A stretch of 64,000 nt of DNA from Apiosordaria backusii (taxonomy: Eukaryota; Ascomycota; Sordariomycetes; Sordariales; Lasiosphaeriaceae): assembly GCA_030549205.1 (NCBI GenBank), contig JAUKTV010000010.1, positions 682,001 to 746,000 on the forward strand. The letters run 5' to 3'. The notes under the pieces were generated by a model, which saw only the letters and a program-made list of their open reading frames with translations, made no database searches and was not told the DNA's origin. Shown piece after piece: positions 49,019-59,636 of the stretch. Numbering within the stretch: position 1 is the first letter of the stretch; the number at the start of each line of letters is the position of its first letter. A program made the position numbers and the translations under genes.

Positions 49019-50754
49019 GGTGGTGAAGTAGTGAGTGTCGAAGTGTTGAAGACGAGGTCCGGGTAATTGGCTGCGGACGGCGTGTCGTATCCTCCAATGA
49101 AGTTGACCGTGCTATGATGATTGTCCTGGGAGCGCGGGAGGTGACTCCTGACGAACAAGAAAGAGCAGGGCATGCTGCTGAGTGCCAGGAGATTTATATT
49201 GACCTTGCCTAATGTTTGCAACACCCTGCGAGCGCTCTGGTGGGCTCCTGAGGGATCCGAGTTTCTTTGGCTAGGTCGCATGTGAAGAGGCGATCAAGTC
49301 CGAAAAAGGGGATAATTTGTCTTTTGTGGCGATAATCATTCATAAGATGTTTCCGTGATCCATTGGCCTTCTCTGGGCCAGGCAGGTCGACTTCATGGTC
49401 GTGGCCCGGGGCGCTCGCTGTGCGGGCCTGGGGATGGCCACATTGAAGATGGGGAAAAGCTGACATGACCATGATGATGCTTACGTTGGGAAAATTGTGG
49501 AAAGCACTGTGACTCGGGTTCAACTGATGACAGGTTCATTTCAAATGGGAAACAATCTCGCATTGTAAGTTCGCCGAGCGAGTGTGAAGATGACCCTCGA
49601 CCCCTATTACACCACGCTGTGGACAAAAAAACTGGCACTGCAAGTGTTCAACAGGCATCAAAACACAGTTAACAGACCATATAAGATAGCCGTTAAGCGT
49701 CGAAAGATAGTCGGTAGACCTTTAAAGATAGTCGATAGGCCTTAAAATAGTATAATAGGCTTTTAAATGCAATTGCAACGCCTGTATTTAATAGTTTATA
49801 TGGTAGGCTGTGTATGTAGCGGTGCCAGTTTTTTTATCCAGGGCGTGTACACTAACCCACAAGGCATCGCCACTAAGGGCAAACAGTATTTGCTCGATAC
49901 AGGCCGTAGATCAAGTGGCGCAGGTTTCGAAATTGACAATCATGGAGAATCGGCTGGATACCATGGCCTCAGGTTGTGTGGCCTGCCTGATGTTTCTCCC
50001 ATCTCCACAGACGGGCCTCCTCAAGGCGGCCAGATGAAGGGCCAGGGGGTTTTGTCGAACATCTAATCAGCCAGTCAGATGATCTCAGGGATTTTTCGCA
50101 CACAATTCGATGTTTCTATGACCCCTCATCTTTTCAAAATTTCTTCAACTTTTCCATTTTCCATTTGTGTGAGCAAGACGAGCAACAGGTTGATGCATCA
50201 TCCACATGACTTGATTGTTCACTGGACGGACACCACTGCTTCGTGCGACGAACTTGTCCAGTTCTGAACACGACAATCTTCTATTGAACGGACTTGAAAA
50301 TCCGGATCGTGCCGCATTACCAAGCCTTGGTTTGCGGAATGGTTGCGACTCCTGATAATGAAACTTGACGCTTTGAGTCTAGCCTCTAGCACACCAGCGT
50401 CAAGTTTCCTGCCGTGAGCTAAAGTCGACTCCTTTTCTTTGTTGTTTCGTTGACGAAATCTTGCAGAACCCATTAAGACCCTAAAGACTGCAGGCCCACG
50501 TCTCCTTGCGCCACCGCGTGTCGGCTCGCGCCTTTCATTGCTCTGCCCAATGAAAGACGGGTACTTGCCTATGACATCGACGCAGCTCCTCACTGAAGGC
50601 TCCATTTCTGTTCGGCAGCCTGATTTGAACAAAGATGCCGGGTATAAGACAAGACCCGCCTCGTTTGCTTGAGCCCAGGTAATAATCCCAAGCAGCAGTA
50701 GCTCCAGGCAACACCACTCCAAGATTGAGCTCATCCAACATTTGGACATACATC
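49019..50754. other. Intergenic, no confident gene
   Basis: About 1.7 kb between divergently oriented genes. A mildly AT-rich patch at 49670-49770 holds three imperfect copies of a roughly 20-bp string around AAAGATAGTCGGTAGACC. The frame at 49767-50066 has an ATG but no family resemblance. No RNA gene was seen. Confidence 0.45.
49685..49765 (+). repeat. Short degenerate tandem repeat
   Basis: Three to four imperfect units resembling AAGATAGTCGATAGGCCTTA lie in a row, in a TA-richer patch. They may be the eroded trace of a transposon or minisatellite. Confidence 0.4.
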
Positions 50755-51525
50755 ATGAAATTCAGCAGTATTTTCAGCCTTGCAGGGCTTGTTTCACAAG
50801 TCAGCGCCATTACCTGGAACGTTTCCGTTGGCAAGAATGGTCTCACGTTTGAACCGAACGAGATCAGAGCCGGGGCTGGCGACATCATCCAGTTTATCTT
50901 CTGGCCAAGAAACCACAGTGTGGTTGCCGGAGAGTTTACCAGGCCCTGTATCCCGCGACTCACGGGGGGTTCTGGTCCGGTTTCTTTCCTACGCCGGTAG
51001 ATACCATCAATGTGAGCCCCTCTCTTTCATGTTCCCTCCAAAACAGAGACAGTGTCTAACTTGTTACGTGCCCAGCCTCAACTCTTCCGAGTCCAAATCA
51101 ACAACTCGGAGCCCTTCGTCTTCTACTGCTCTCAAAACAACGGCCAGCACTGCAAAAATGGCATGTTCGGCATCATCAACCCAGGAGTGACTGGCATCGC
51201 AACCCTCTCCAGCTACAGAAATCTCGCCGCAGGAGCTGGCAACGCTACTTCGCCGCGGGTCCCTCCTTTTGGAGGACAGATCCGCCAAAATCCAAACACT
51301 TCTGTGCCCCCGAGCTCGTCAACCGCAACCACGTCCTCGTCGGCGACAAGCACTGTTCTGACAAGCACTAGCACCATCACCAGCGGGACTTCGACTTCTG
51401 TTACGACAATCACGTCCACCAGCACTAGCAGCACGTCAACTGGGACTGGGAATGCAGCTGCGAGAACGGGTGCGCCGGTCGCGGGGTTGGTGGTTGCTGG
51501 AGCTGCAGCTATGCTCTTTGTTTGA
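50755..51525 (+). CDS. GPI-anchored cupredoxin-like extracellular protein (frame break in exon 1)
   Basis: Exons 50755-51011 and 51076-51525 are joined by a 64-bp intron (GTGAGC donor, CTAAC branch site, CCCAG acceptor). The protein would be 235 residues. The start MKFSSIFSLAGLVSQVSA is a signal peptide. A cupredoxin fold follows, with NVSVGKNGLTFEPNEI, the His motif NHSVV and a C-terminal block FYCSQNNGQHCKNGMFG whose C, H and M are candidate copper ligands. A Ser/Thr-rich linker and hydrophobic tail (GAPVAGLVVAGAAAMLFV) indicate GPI anchoring at the cell surface. One base is missing near 50953: after FTRPCIP the conserved continuation (THGGFWSGFFPTPVDT) is in the +1 frame. The break sits at a CCC run, so a consensus error is likely. 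As written, the frame ends at 51000. Confidence 0.8.
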
Positions 51526-51777
51526 TTTTGTGGGATGATGGTGGCGATGTCGTAATGCTTGCGCTTCCGGATGTAGCTATGCCTCGGTTAGGATGTATCA
51601 TTCCTTTGTTTGATGATTGTTTGTTTTTGGTATTTTTGTTATCCGTAAAGCCGGTTATTTACCCCTGAGTCTGGTCAGGGGTTGTATCTGTGGGAGTATG
51701 TATCAATGTGAATCTTATGTCCTATTTAGGATGCATCATCTAGCGCCAACAGCCCACCGTACGTGATCTTAAAAAGC

Positions 51778-52748
51778 TCAGCTCTCCCCCAACAACCCAG
51801 GGCCCTTCAAAACCGCATCCCAAGGAAAATCCTCAGCATCAAACGCCTCATACCCATGACACACCGAATCCCCAAGCGTGGTCTTCCCATCTAACAATAT
51901 CGGATCATCTCTCTTTCCAATCAACCTCTGCGCAAACAGCCTTTTCGGATCTAAACTAAACTTCACCACAGGTTTAACATCAACTTTCAACCAAAACGCC
52001 TCCCCCGGTCTCCGTAGATGCAACACAACCACCCCCCGAAACGACCTAAAAATCCCGCCTTTGCTCACAGGGTTCTCAGTCATATCCCACGCTACAGAAT
52101 TAGCACCGTCATCATGTTCATCATCCTGGGCTAGATAGCCATGCAGCTCTGCCTGCCCCTCTTCTGTCTTGACGGTTTCTTTCGCCCAGCGGGGGTTATA
52201 TCCACTGATGGACCGAGACCAAAGGGGGTGTCGAATAGTGTTAGTGGGGCGGCGATTTCAAAGGTGTTGGAGTCGGTGCGGGATTGGGGTTGTCCGAGGA
52301 GGGAGACGGGGGCGAAGTTGGCGATTATGGGGTCGAGAGTTGGGTCTGGAGAGGGAAGGGAGGGTTTGGAGGGGGAGGAGCAGTGGGTGAAGGTTAGGGT
52401 TATTTCTGCTGAGGAGAAGCGGGAGGTGGATTTGGATGGGAAGCGGAAGGTGAAGTCAAGGGCGAGGAGACAGGCGGGTTTGGAGCGGTAGAGGCCGTAT
52501 TGGACGTGGCGGAGGTAGGCGGAGTAGGAACTGGGGGAGAGGTTGGAATGGGTGGCGAGGGTGCGGTTGATGCGGGAGTTGTTTTTGATGGCGAGGGTTG
52601 GTGGGGAGGAGGGGTCGGGGATTAGGTCGGAGGTGAAGCCGAATCGCGAAAGATCTGACGGAGATTGGGTGGGCTCAAGCGGTTTGGACTCGACTTGCTC
52701 TGGCTCAGGGTGCTCGGGTTTGGCGTGTGCAGGCTCGGAGGTGGCCAT
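51778..52748 (-). CDS. Conserved fungal protein of unknown function (frame break)
   Basis: The start is the ATG at 52748 (MATSEPAHAKPEHPEPEQ). A Pro/Glu-rich leader is followed by a block running from LATHSNLSPSSYSAYLRHVQ to YGLYRSKPACLLAL. The frame then shifts. The second part reads GYNPRWAKETVKTEEGQA, continues through HGYLAQDDEHDDGANSV and ENPVSKGGIFRSF, and ends LLGES before TGA at 51778. I recall fungal homologues with these blocks in one chain, but none has a known function. A single base is missing at about 52205-52225. Adding one C to the CCCCC run (52222-52226 on the plus strand) would make a 323-codon frame, though other positions are possible. No credible intron spans the gap. It may be a consensus error rather than a dead gene. 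Confidence 0.7.
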
Positions 52749-53187
52749 GGCTGGAGGGGCATGCAGGTGATGTGATACGCCGTGATGATGTCCAGTCGTG
52801 ATGGAGCTGGGACTTAGTTGGGAGCAAGTTGGAATGAAGATTGTATAAAAGCTTGGGCAGGGTCTATTTGGAAGCCGGGCTTGAGACTTGCAGTCGGTGA
52901 AGAAGAAGATGCGATATTGGCGGCTGCCTCAGCTGTGGTGCGGCTGAAATTCCCGTGATACACCACTGACGTGGTTTGTTCGTTTAGCGTGGTACATTCG
53001 AGTCCCTTTAACAGCGGCTTTCTTAGCACTTCGGTATCATTTCTCAGTGGTTCAAGCCACTGCTATAACCCTTGAAATAGTCTCATTCCATTGGTCAGAA
53101 AAAGTGGGCACAGGTTCCTGCTAGACAAACAAACCAGGTTCAGTAGTGTACGGGTTCGTGTTACGTTTCCTCGCCCTACGCTCTCGA
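52749..53187. other. Divergent promoter region
   Basis: The 439-bp gap separates the minus-strand conserved gene from the plus-strand CHAT gene. Regulatory sites are presumably shared or adjacent. I see no clear motif. An additional 5' exon of the CHAT gene could lie here. Confidence 0.5.
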
Positions 53188-56100
53188 ATGACACATGCAA
53201 CCAAGAAAATAAACAGTATGGAGACTTCTATCGAGTCGGCCAAGGCCAGCATTCGGACCCATCGAGCACGCGGAACATTTGCAGAAGGACATCAGTTTAT
53301 CAGAAACCTCCCACAAGAGATCAGGTCCTTGACGAGCGTTGCAATTGAAGTTGCGCAACTTTACCTGGTCCAAGGCCAGTACACATTGGCCGCAACAACA
53401 TGCGAGGATCAACAACCAGCCTCCGGTGAGGAAGGGGCTGTCCTTGAACTTTTACAAGCCTTTATTGGCATCGGGAGATATTCCAAGCTCAGGACAGCGT
53501 TAAAGACAGCACAAAGAATTGGAGATGCCTGGCATCTTGATGGTCAAGATGAGGAATCCAAGCTTTCACGACAGGTGCAAGACATGACTATCGCTATCAC
53601 AAAAGAAAAGGACCCTCCATTAACAGAATACAGAGTTGGTATGTCTTCCTCTCGATAGGTCGCTTTGATCTAACAAGATTCCAGGTGCTGATGGTATTCT
53701 ACTACTGGAAGATCCTCGTGGTGGCTGCCGAGCAGGGGCTGCTCGACGAAAAGAGTACCAAAGCTGCTGCCGTGTCCGGCCTGGCTCCGGTTCTGCAACA
53801 AGTCCTGTCACAAGGACGGCTGCGGGAAGCCAGGTTTCTCATTTATTCCAAGGCGCACCTTCTGGACAACACGAACCAGGCGATGGAAGAACTATCCAAT
53901 TTCCTGCAGTGCTTGACAGACCCCGCATGGACTACAGAAAGAGCCTTGACGCTGACTGATCTGGCCGGATTACAGCTGAAGTCGGAGAGCGATGCCATTT
54001 TGGCTCAAGCTGCGGAGAATTTTAAACTTGCCAGCGATCTCTTCAGTGAAGTTGGCCATGTATTTGGGAACATCGATATCGATCTAGCTCGAGTTTCCGC
54101 CGACCGAACTATCTCGGCTGGAGAAAAGTTTCTGGCCAAGACCAAGATTGCGGATCGTTACTTTGAGGTCCAGCATTATCAGAATGGCATCCGCTGCCTC
54201 GCCTTTGCCATTTCACCAGACATGATAGTCGATACCTACTACCAAGACGTCGTCAGGTCGCTTGAACTTCTCGATCAGAAGATCAGCGAGTGCGGCAGCG
54301 AGATTTTGAAGCAACTATCACTGATCCATTCCGTCTGCCAAGCAAGTCTTAAAGCACCCGAGTACGGGTTTGCCTTGGAGTCCTTGAAGTCTTACTTTCG
54401 CAACGTACCAGAAGAGATCAGTCCGAAGTATCACTCATACATGGGTGTGATGCTGGGCTTGGTGTATTCGAAGTTTGGGGAGGATGAAAAGGCCCTCGAG
54501 GTTGCGAAGCAGGCCCTGGAAATTGCCATGTCAAGTGCCTCCTATATCGACCAGTCTGATGCGGCAACTCAAGTTGGAGTTCACATGTTGGGCTTGGCAA
54601 GACAACTGCCTGAAGGCTCAGAGGAATGCCTTGGGCTGGTTTCCTCGGCTGTGGACTTTCTGAAGGAGTGGGCCAACAAAGATGCCGAGCATGATTACCC
54701 TGATGGCGAGGTACAAAAGTGTCTCTTCGTCGCCGAATGGGACAGCAATGAGCAACCATGGATCGAGCGAGTCAAGAAACACATACCTGACTCAGCCGAT
54801 GCTCTGACGAGAATTCCAGTCGTTGACCTTGAGCTGCGCCTCCTCATGCGCCAAGGACGATTCTCGGAAAGCCTAGCACTTTCTACGCAGCTTTTGGAGC
54901 AACTCCAGGGAGTTACAGACGTGTCACCATTCAAAAAGGCACAGACGCTATTGAGCGCTTGTGTCCAGGCCTATGCTTGTGTTCGGAATACCTTTCAGAA
55001 AGACCAAGCCTTGACCACTGAAAACACACAGTCGGCAGTAAACCTCCTGTGGGCCGCACTGCGACTTTCATACAATGCCCTTCAACTATACAGGCAGGCA
55101 AATGGCGTTGAACTGGTGGTTGATTGCACCCTTTTTGTGTGGGAGGTTCTTAGCCTGGCTACACTCGCAATGTCAGAAGACGGTCGCCAGGAACTACTTG
55201 CCGCCTTCATGGGCGAAATGAGCCAGACTGAAAGGCTTTGCGACGGCATGAGGCAAAGCGTATTCTCGGTTGGAGGACTGCAGAGCTTGATGCACAAGAG
55301 GTTCCTTGTGTCAAAGAAAGCAAGCCTCAAGCTCTACAGTGTAGCAGTCGACCTTGCTTTGAAGTTGGGCGACCCGGATAATGCTTGGTTGTGGTTGCAA
55401 AGAGGGAAAGCCAGGGCATTCGCTGATTCTTTGGGGGCTAACTATGTGATTCCTCAGAGACTCTTGGACCAAATCAATAGTGACCATGCTGCATACGAGC
55501 TCCTCAGGGAAGAGCAGAACATTCTTGAGCTCCTTCAAGAACCCAATGTCAATCATGTTGTTGCCGCACGGCGATTGGCGTCCTTGAGAAAGGAAATGGA
55601 GGGTCATCCACTGTTGGCTGAAGCCGCCAGGTTCAGGGGCCAGTTGTTCAACCTGGATCTAGGAACCGAGGAACTGAAAGCAGCTCTGCAGGCAACAGGT
55701 CTTGCAATCGACAGAGTCAAGTTTGTCGATTGGTATGTTCCCACATTGGCAAATGCTTCACAACAGCGAATCCACCTCTTCGTGCGGCATTTGGATGGTA
55801 CCACTTACTCAAAGCAACTGCCTATTGATGTTGACCAAGTGAAGGACTGGGTAACAAAGACCTTTGCATATCCAGACATGGCCACCCCGCCGCTGGCGAG
55901 GAAGGTGGGAAATCAACTCCTCAAGAAAATCAACGCTTTGGTCGAAGGCCTGTCCGACTTTACATCAGAAGGGGACCTGTTGATCTTATCACCCTCTGGT
56001 CCCCTGAACAGCGTGCCGTTGCACGCGCTGGATGTAGGCAAGGAGCCCCTGATCTTACGGAATCTTGCGGTGTATGCTTCCAGCGTTGCAACACTTGGCC

Positions 56101-56996
56101 AATGCCTACTTCGAGCATCATCACCACCACGGACAGATGACCAGCAAACTTGCGGCAGAAAGTACTTCGCCGTGTACGAAGAGCCCGACAGGTTGGCAGA
56201 ACGGGATCAAATATTTGAGCATATCAAATCTCTGCCTCAATCCTTTTCGGGTACTGTCGCCCTTGGGCCCCAGGTTACAAAAGCTCACTTTCTGCAAGAG
56301 TGTGCAACCGCAAACTGGATTCACTACCACGGCCATGCCCGGTACAGCAAGGACGATATCCTGAAGTCATCTCTCGTTCTCAGTGATGGGACCGACATTT
56401 TCGATCACGGCTTTGACTGCAAAGATAACGATGAAGCGCCGTCTGGCGAGGCTAAGACGCACCTTGTCGAAGCCCCTGAAAATGAACACCATCATGGAAA
56501 CAATGACAGTGGCGGCGACGACCACAGCGATTATGATGATGACACCGTCGGTGGTGACGAAGGGATAGACGAACTCCTCGTCTCGGAGCTATTCGAAGCC
56601 ACACTACTTCGCGGCGGCGTCCACTTCACCATCATTGCGTGTGACTCTGGCACACAGGATATCGCGCCCGGAGACGAGCCGCTCGGGATCATCCCAGCGC
56701 TTCTGTATGCTGGGGCCACGTCAGTGCTTGGATGTCAGTGGCCTATCGATAGTCGAGCGGGGAGAGCTTTCAGTGAGGCGTTTTATCAAGAGGTCGCCAT
56801 CATGCAGACGAGCGAGACTCCAGAGAAAAGCAGTGCTATCAACCTGGCAAAGGCTCTGAGCTCTACAGTAACAAGCATGAGGAAAGGGGAGCTAGGCGCT
56901 GAATTCAAACAGGCGTATTACTGGGCGCCGTTTGTGCTTCATGGGCTGTGGTACTTTCCCAGGGGATTACGGCCGCCTGCGTCAAGGGTTGAATAG
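53188..56996 (+). CDS. TPR-CHAT (caspase-like) protein
   Basis: Exons 53188-53634 and 53685-56996 give 1252 residues. The 50-bp intron has a GTTGGT donor, a CTAAC branch site and a CCAG acceptor. The more canonical GTATGT three bases further on breaks the frame. The start is the first ATG (53188); the ATG at 53218 or an upstream exon is possible. The first 850 residues are alpha-helical with TPR-like units (for example LGLVYSKFGEDEKALEVAKQ). The C-terminal CHAT domain (about 900-1250) has the two catalytic residues of the caspase-like clan: His near WIHYHGHARYS (H1033) and Cys in IIACDSG (C1135), followed by GIIPALLYAGATSVLGCQWP. A long acidic, His-rich insert (about 1066-1110) separates them. 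Bacterial TPR-CHAT proteases act in defence and cell death; fungal substrates are unknown. Confidence 0.88.
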
Positions 56997-57268
56997 GTGT
57001 GAAGGAGTCGTGTTCCGCATGTTGGTAGATGGCGCTTTATGATTTTGAGCGGCTGCCAAAGTTTGAACCACTCAGGTGACCTCAGAACTACCGCTAGTCG
57101 AGCTGAGCCAAAGGCCGGGCTTGCTTGCCCTGTGGCTTAACTCCAGATTATCGACCAACACCACCACCACAAAAGTCTCAACGAGATCTTTAACTGATTT
57201 TCGCCATTGAATCACACCATCTCCCCTTTCTCTCACCCCGGCATCGACCATCTCACCCTCCTTTCAGC

Positions 57269-58911
57269 ATGGAGAACCCGCCCAGCACTCATAGTCGCCA
57301 TGGGATGAGGCTTCGCAGCTCACGAAGAGTACGACCTTTCTACTGGGAATCTCTACCCGCCGAGATTCGCCTCATGATTCTGAATGCGGCTACACAGCAG
57401 AAGTATCCGGGCTGCGGCTGGGCTTCTCTCGCATCGGTTTGTAAAGCATGGCAGTCCGTCGTAGAGAAGCGAAACTTCCAACGACTAAACCTGCGAGTAT
57501 CCTGCCTCGAAGAATTTGAAAATATCATCGGTCGCCCCAGAGAGCTCGTTCGCCATATCTGCCTTGATGTCGAACTGCGGAAGTATACATGCAAGACTTG
57601 CGACAAGCGCGAACGGACAGCACAAAATAGCGTCATCTTCACCAACGGGGTCAAAAAGCTTCTCAGAATTCTCGGCTCGTGGAAGCTCGCGAGCGGATTG
57701 ACGCTGGAGCTTAACGCATATTCACCGAGCGACTCGGACCACTGGTTAAGCACTACCGCTTCAGCTCCAGGAACGAGGGAGACGCAGCTTCTGCGCGAGA
57801 AATCGACTGCAAATGGCATGACCCGGAGCATGGCTGGGTCAATGGCCGACAGATCACGCCACCCTCATGCGAAGCCACACTGCGGCTCTTTGAATTGCTT
57901 GATCTTGGTAGTCTGGAAGAACTTGCTCCAGTTGATAGCGTTACCTGTTTCGTTCTGCGGCGGCAATTTCGCCGGTACATTGGGATCGAGGGTCTTTGCT
58001 GTATTTTAACGAAGCTCAACCGTTTGGAGCACTTGATCTATGAACCGTGGCGAGGATGGGATAACCGATCAAGGGACGTCCGAGACAATTGTATGCATTA
58101 ACTTCAGCCCCAGCAAATGACACGCGCATTTCAACGTTGGTTTACTAAGATCTGCGTCACAGGTCTCATACGTTCTGTCAGTCAACGCCTTCCCCATACT
58201 CTCAAGAGGGTGTCTGTGTTTGAAGATTTCAGCGACGATATCATTGCATCACTGGGTGGCTCTCTCCCCGTATCAAGCTGGGCCTCACCGGGCTTACTGT
58301 CACTTTTTGGGCCCGGGGCAGGGTTGGTGAGCCCTTCCCGCGTCGTGAAGCCCCAGCTCGGTGCGGCCTTCGCTAGAAGAAGTCTCGACCTTGAACAACT
58401 CTCAGTCTCCTACATGGTCAACGCTGAGGACTTCTTTCGCGCCTGCACACCAACCTGGACTTGGCAGCGGCTGGAGTCGCTGGCGCTTACCTCACAACAA
58501 CTTCGAGATATAGGGAACCGTCAGCAAATTGATGCGTTGCTGGCCGACGCTGGTGTTACTGCACTTCAGATGCCGAAACTACACACCCTGGTGCTCTGGA
58601 ACGGCCAGAGAGGAAATGCATGTGCATTTATATACCAGGCACACAGTGATCATGCATCAATTACCTGGCGTGGGACATGGGATGTGGATTTTGACCCTGC
58701 TATGGTCGATGTCTGGCGGCGCGTAGCTTTCGAAGGACATTCGCGTCATGCACTCCAGGTCAGAAAGCGGACGGTAAAAAACGTCATTGAATCTCATGGA
58801 GATGCCATTTGCCACTTGAAGTTGCCTTGTCAAGTGGTCACCCCGACATCTCTTTGGCAGATACGAAAGGAACATGAAGCAACCGGCCACAGGGGTGAAT
58901 ACGCGAGGTAG
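57269..58911 (+). CDS. F-box protein (frame break in exon 1)
   Basis: Exons 57269-58090 and 58163-58911. The 72-bp intron has GTATGC, branch TACTAAG and CACAG, and removes an apparent in-frame TAA at 58099. The F-box lies at the start: FYWESLPAEIRLMILNAA followed by SLASVCKAWQSVVE. F-box proteins recruit substrates to SCF ubiquitin ligases through Skp1. The rest matches a large fungal F-box family, including HICLDVELRKYTC, ALTSQQLRD, MPKLHTLVLWNG and ITWRGTWDVDF. One base is missing at about 57747. After SPSDSDHW the conserved path (KHYRFSSRNEGD to HGWVNGRQITPPS) continues in another frame, and a third T in the TT run would restore 523 codons. As written it ends at 58009. Confidence 0.78.
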
Positions 58912-59636
58912 TTTAAACGCCCCTCATGGTTCAGGCAGATAGGTTACCGGGCGTCTTGTATAATTTATGGGATGCGGTCTTCTCGCGGGGCGGATAAAAA
59001 AGATAGACATTGCGAAGCATTATTGCAGATCCTTAACACCCCCCATCAACTAAAGGGCCGACGAGAAAGATGACGGTTCGACTGAATTCGAATATATATC
59101 GAATTATTTTGCTAGGCCTGCCGACTATCACTCGAGACTGATCCACTATCTTTTCAAGGCCTATCAAGTATCCGCTCAGGCTCAGATACGGCTACAAAAG
59201 CCGTGGTCGACATGTTTACTACCCGTTTAACTTCCCCAATTGCAGTGTATGAACCGGTGATGCCATTGTCTATGGTGAGGACAGCTAACAAAAGGACCAA
59301 GATGAAGCAACTGGGTTGCAAACATACAGAACCTGGTTTTCTTCGAATATAATGCTCTCACCTTGGCATTGGTGTTGCTTGTATGCTCGAGAAACGTCAA
59401 GATAGGAGCATGATATCCAAAAAAGACCAGGCCCTGCTGTGCTTGCAACCTAGTTGCTTCACCTTGGTGCTTTTGCCGAGTTCCTCGCCCTAGTTCTAGC
59501 ATCCTTGTCAGCAGCAGGCAAGATAATGCCCCATACACACGGTACCACACTGCGGCCACCACACCCTATCTATCTAACACAAGATACCCACCAACACTCT
59601 TACGCCCACCTCCCACCCTCTGACTTTTTTTTTTTT
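58912..59636. other. Intergenic between convergent genes
   Basis: About 725 bp of 3' flank for the F-box and phospholipase D genes. No gene was recognised. A 14-base T run lies at about 59624-59637, at the end of the phospholipase D frame. Confidence 0.5.

Noticed and set aside
49767..50066. Plus-strand frame of 99 codons with an ATG
   Set aside because: It begins in a TA-rich degenerate repeat, has no family resemblance and overlaps a second open frame of similar quality.
58099..58101. In-frame TAA in the F-box gene, first read as a nonsense mutation
   Set aside because: A 72-bp intron (58091-58162) with good donor, branch site and acceptor removes it and keeps the frame.
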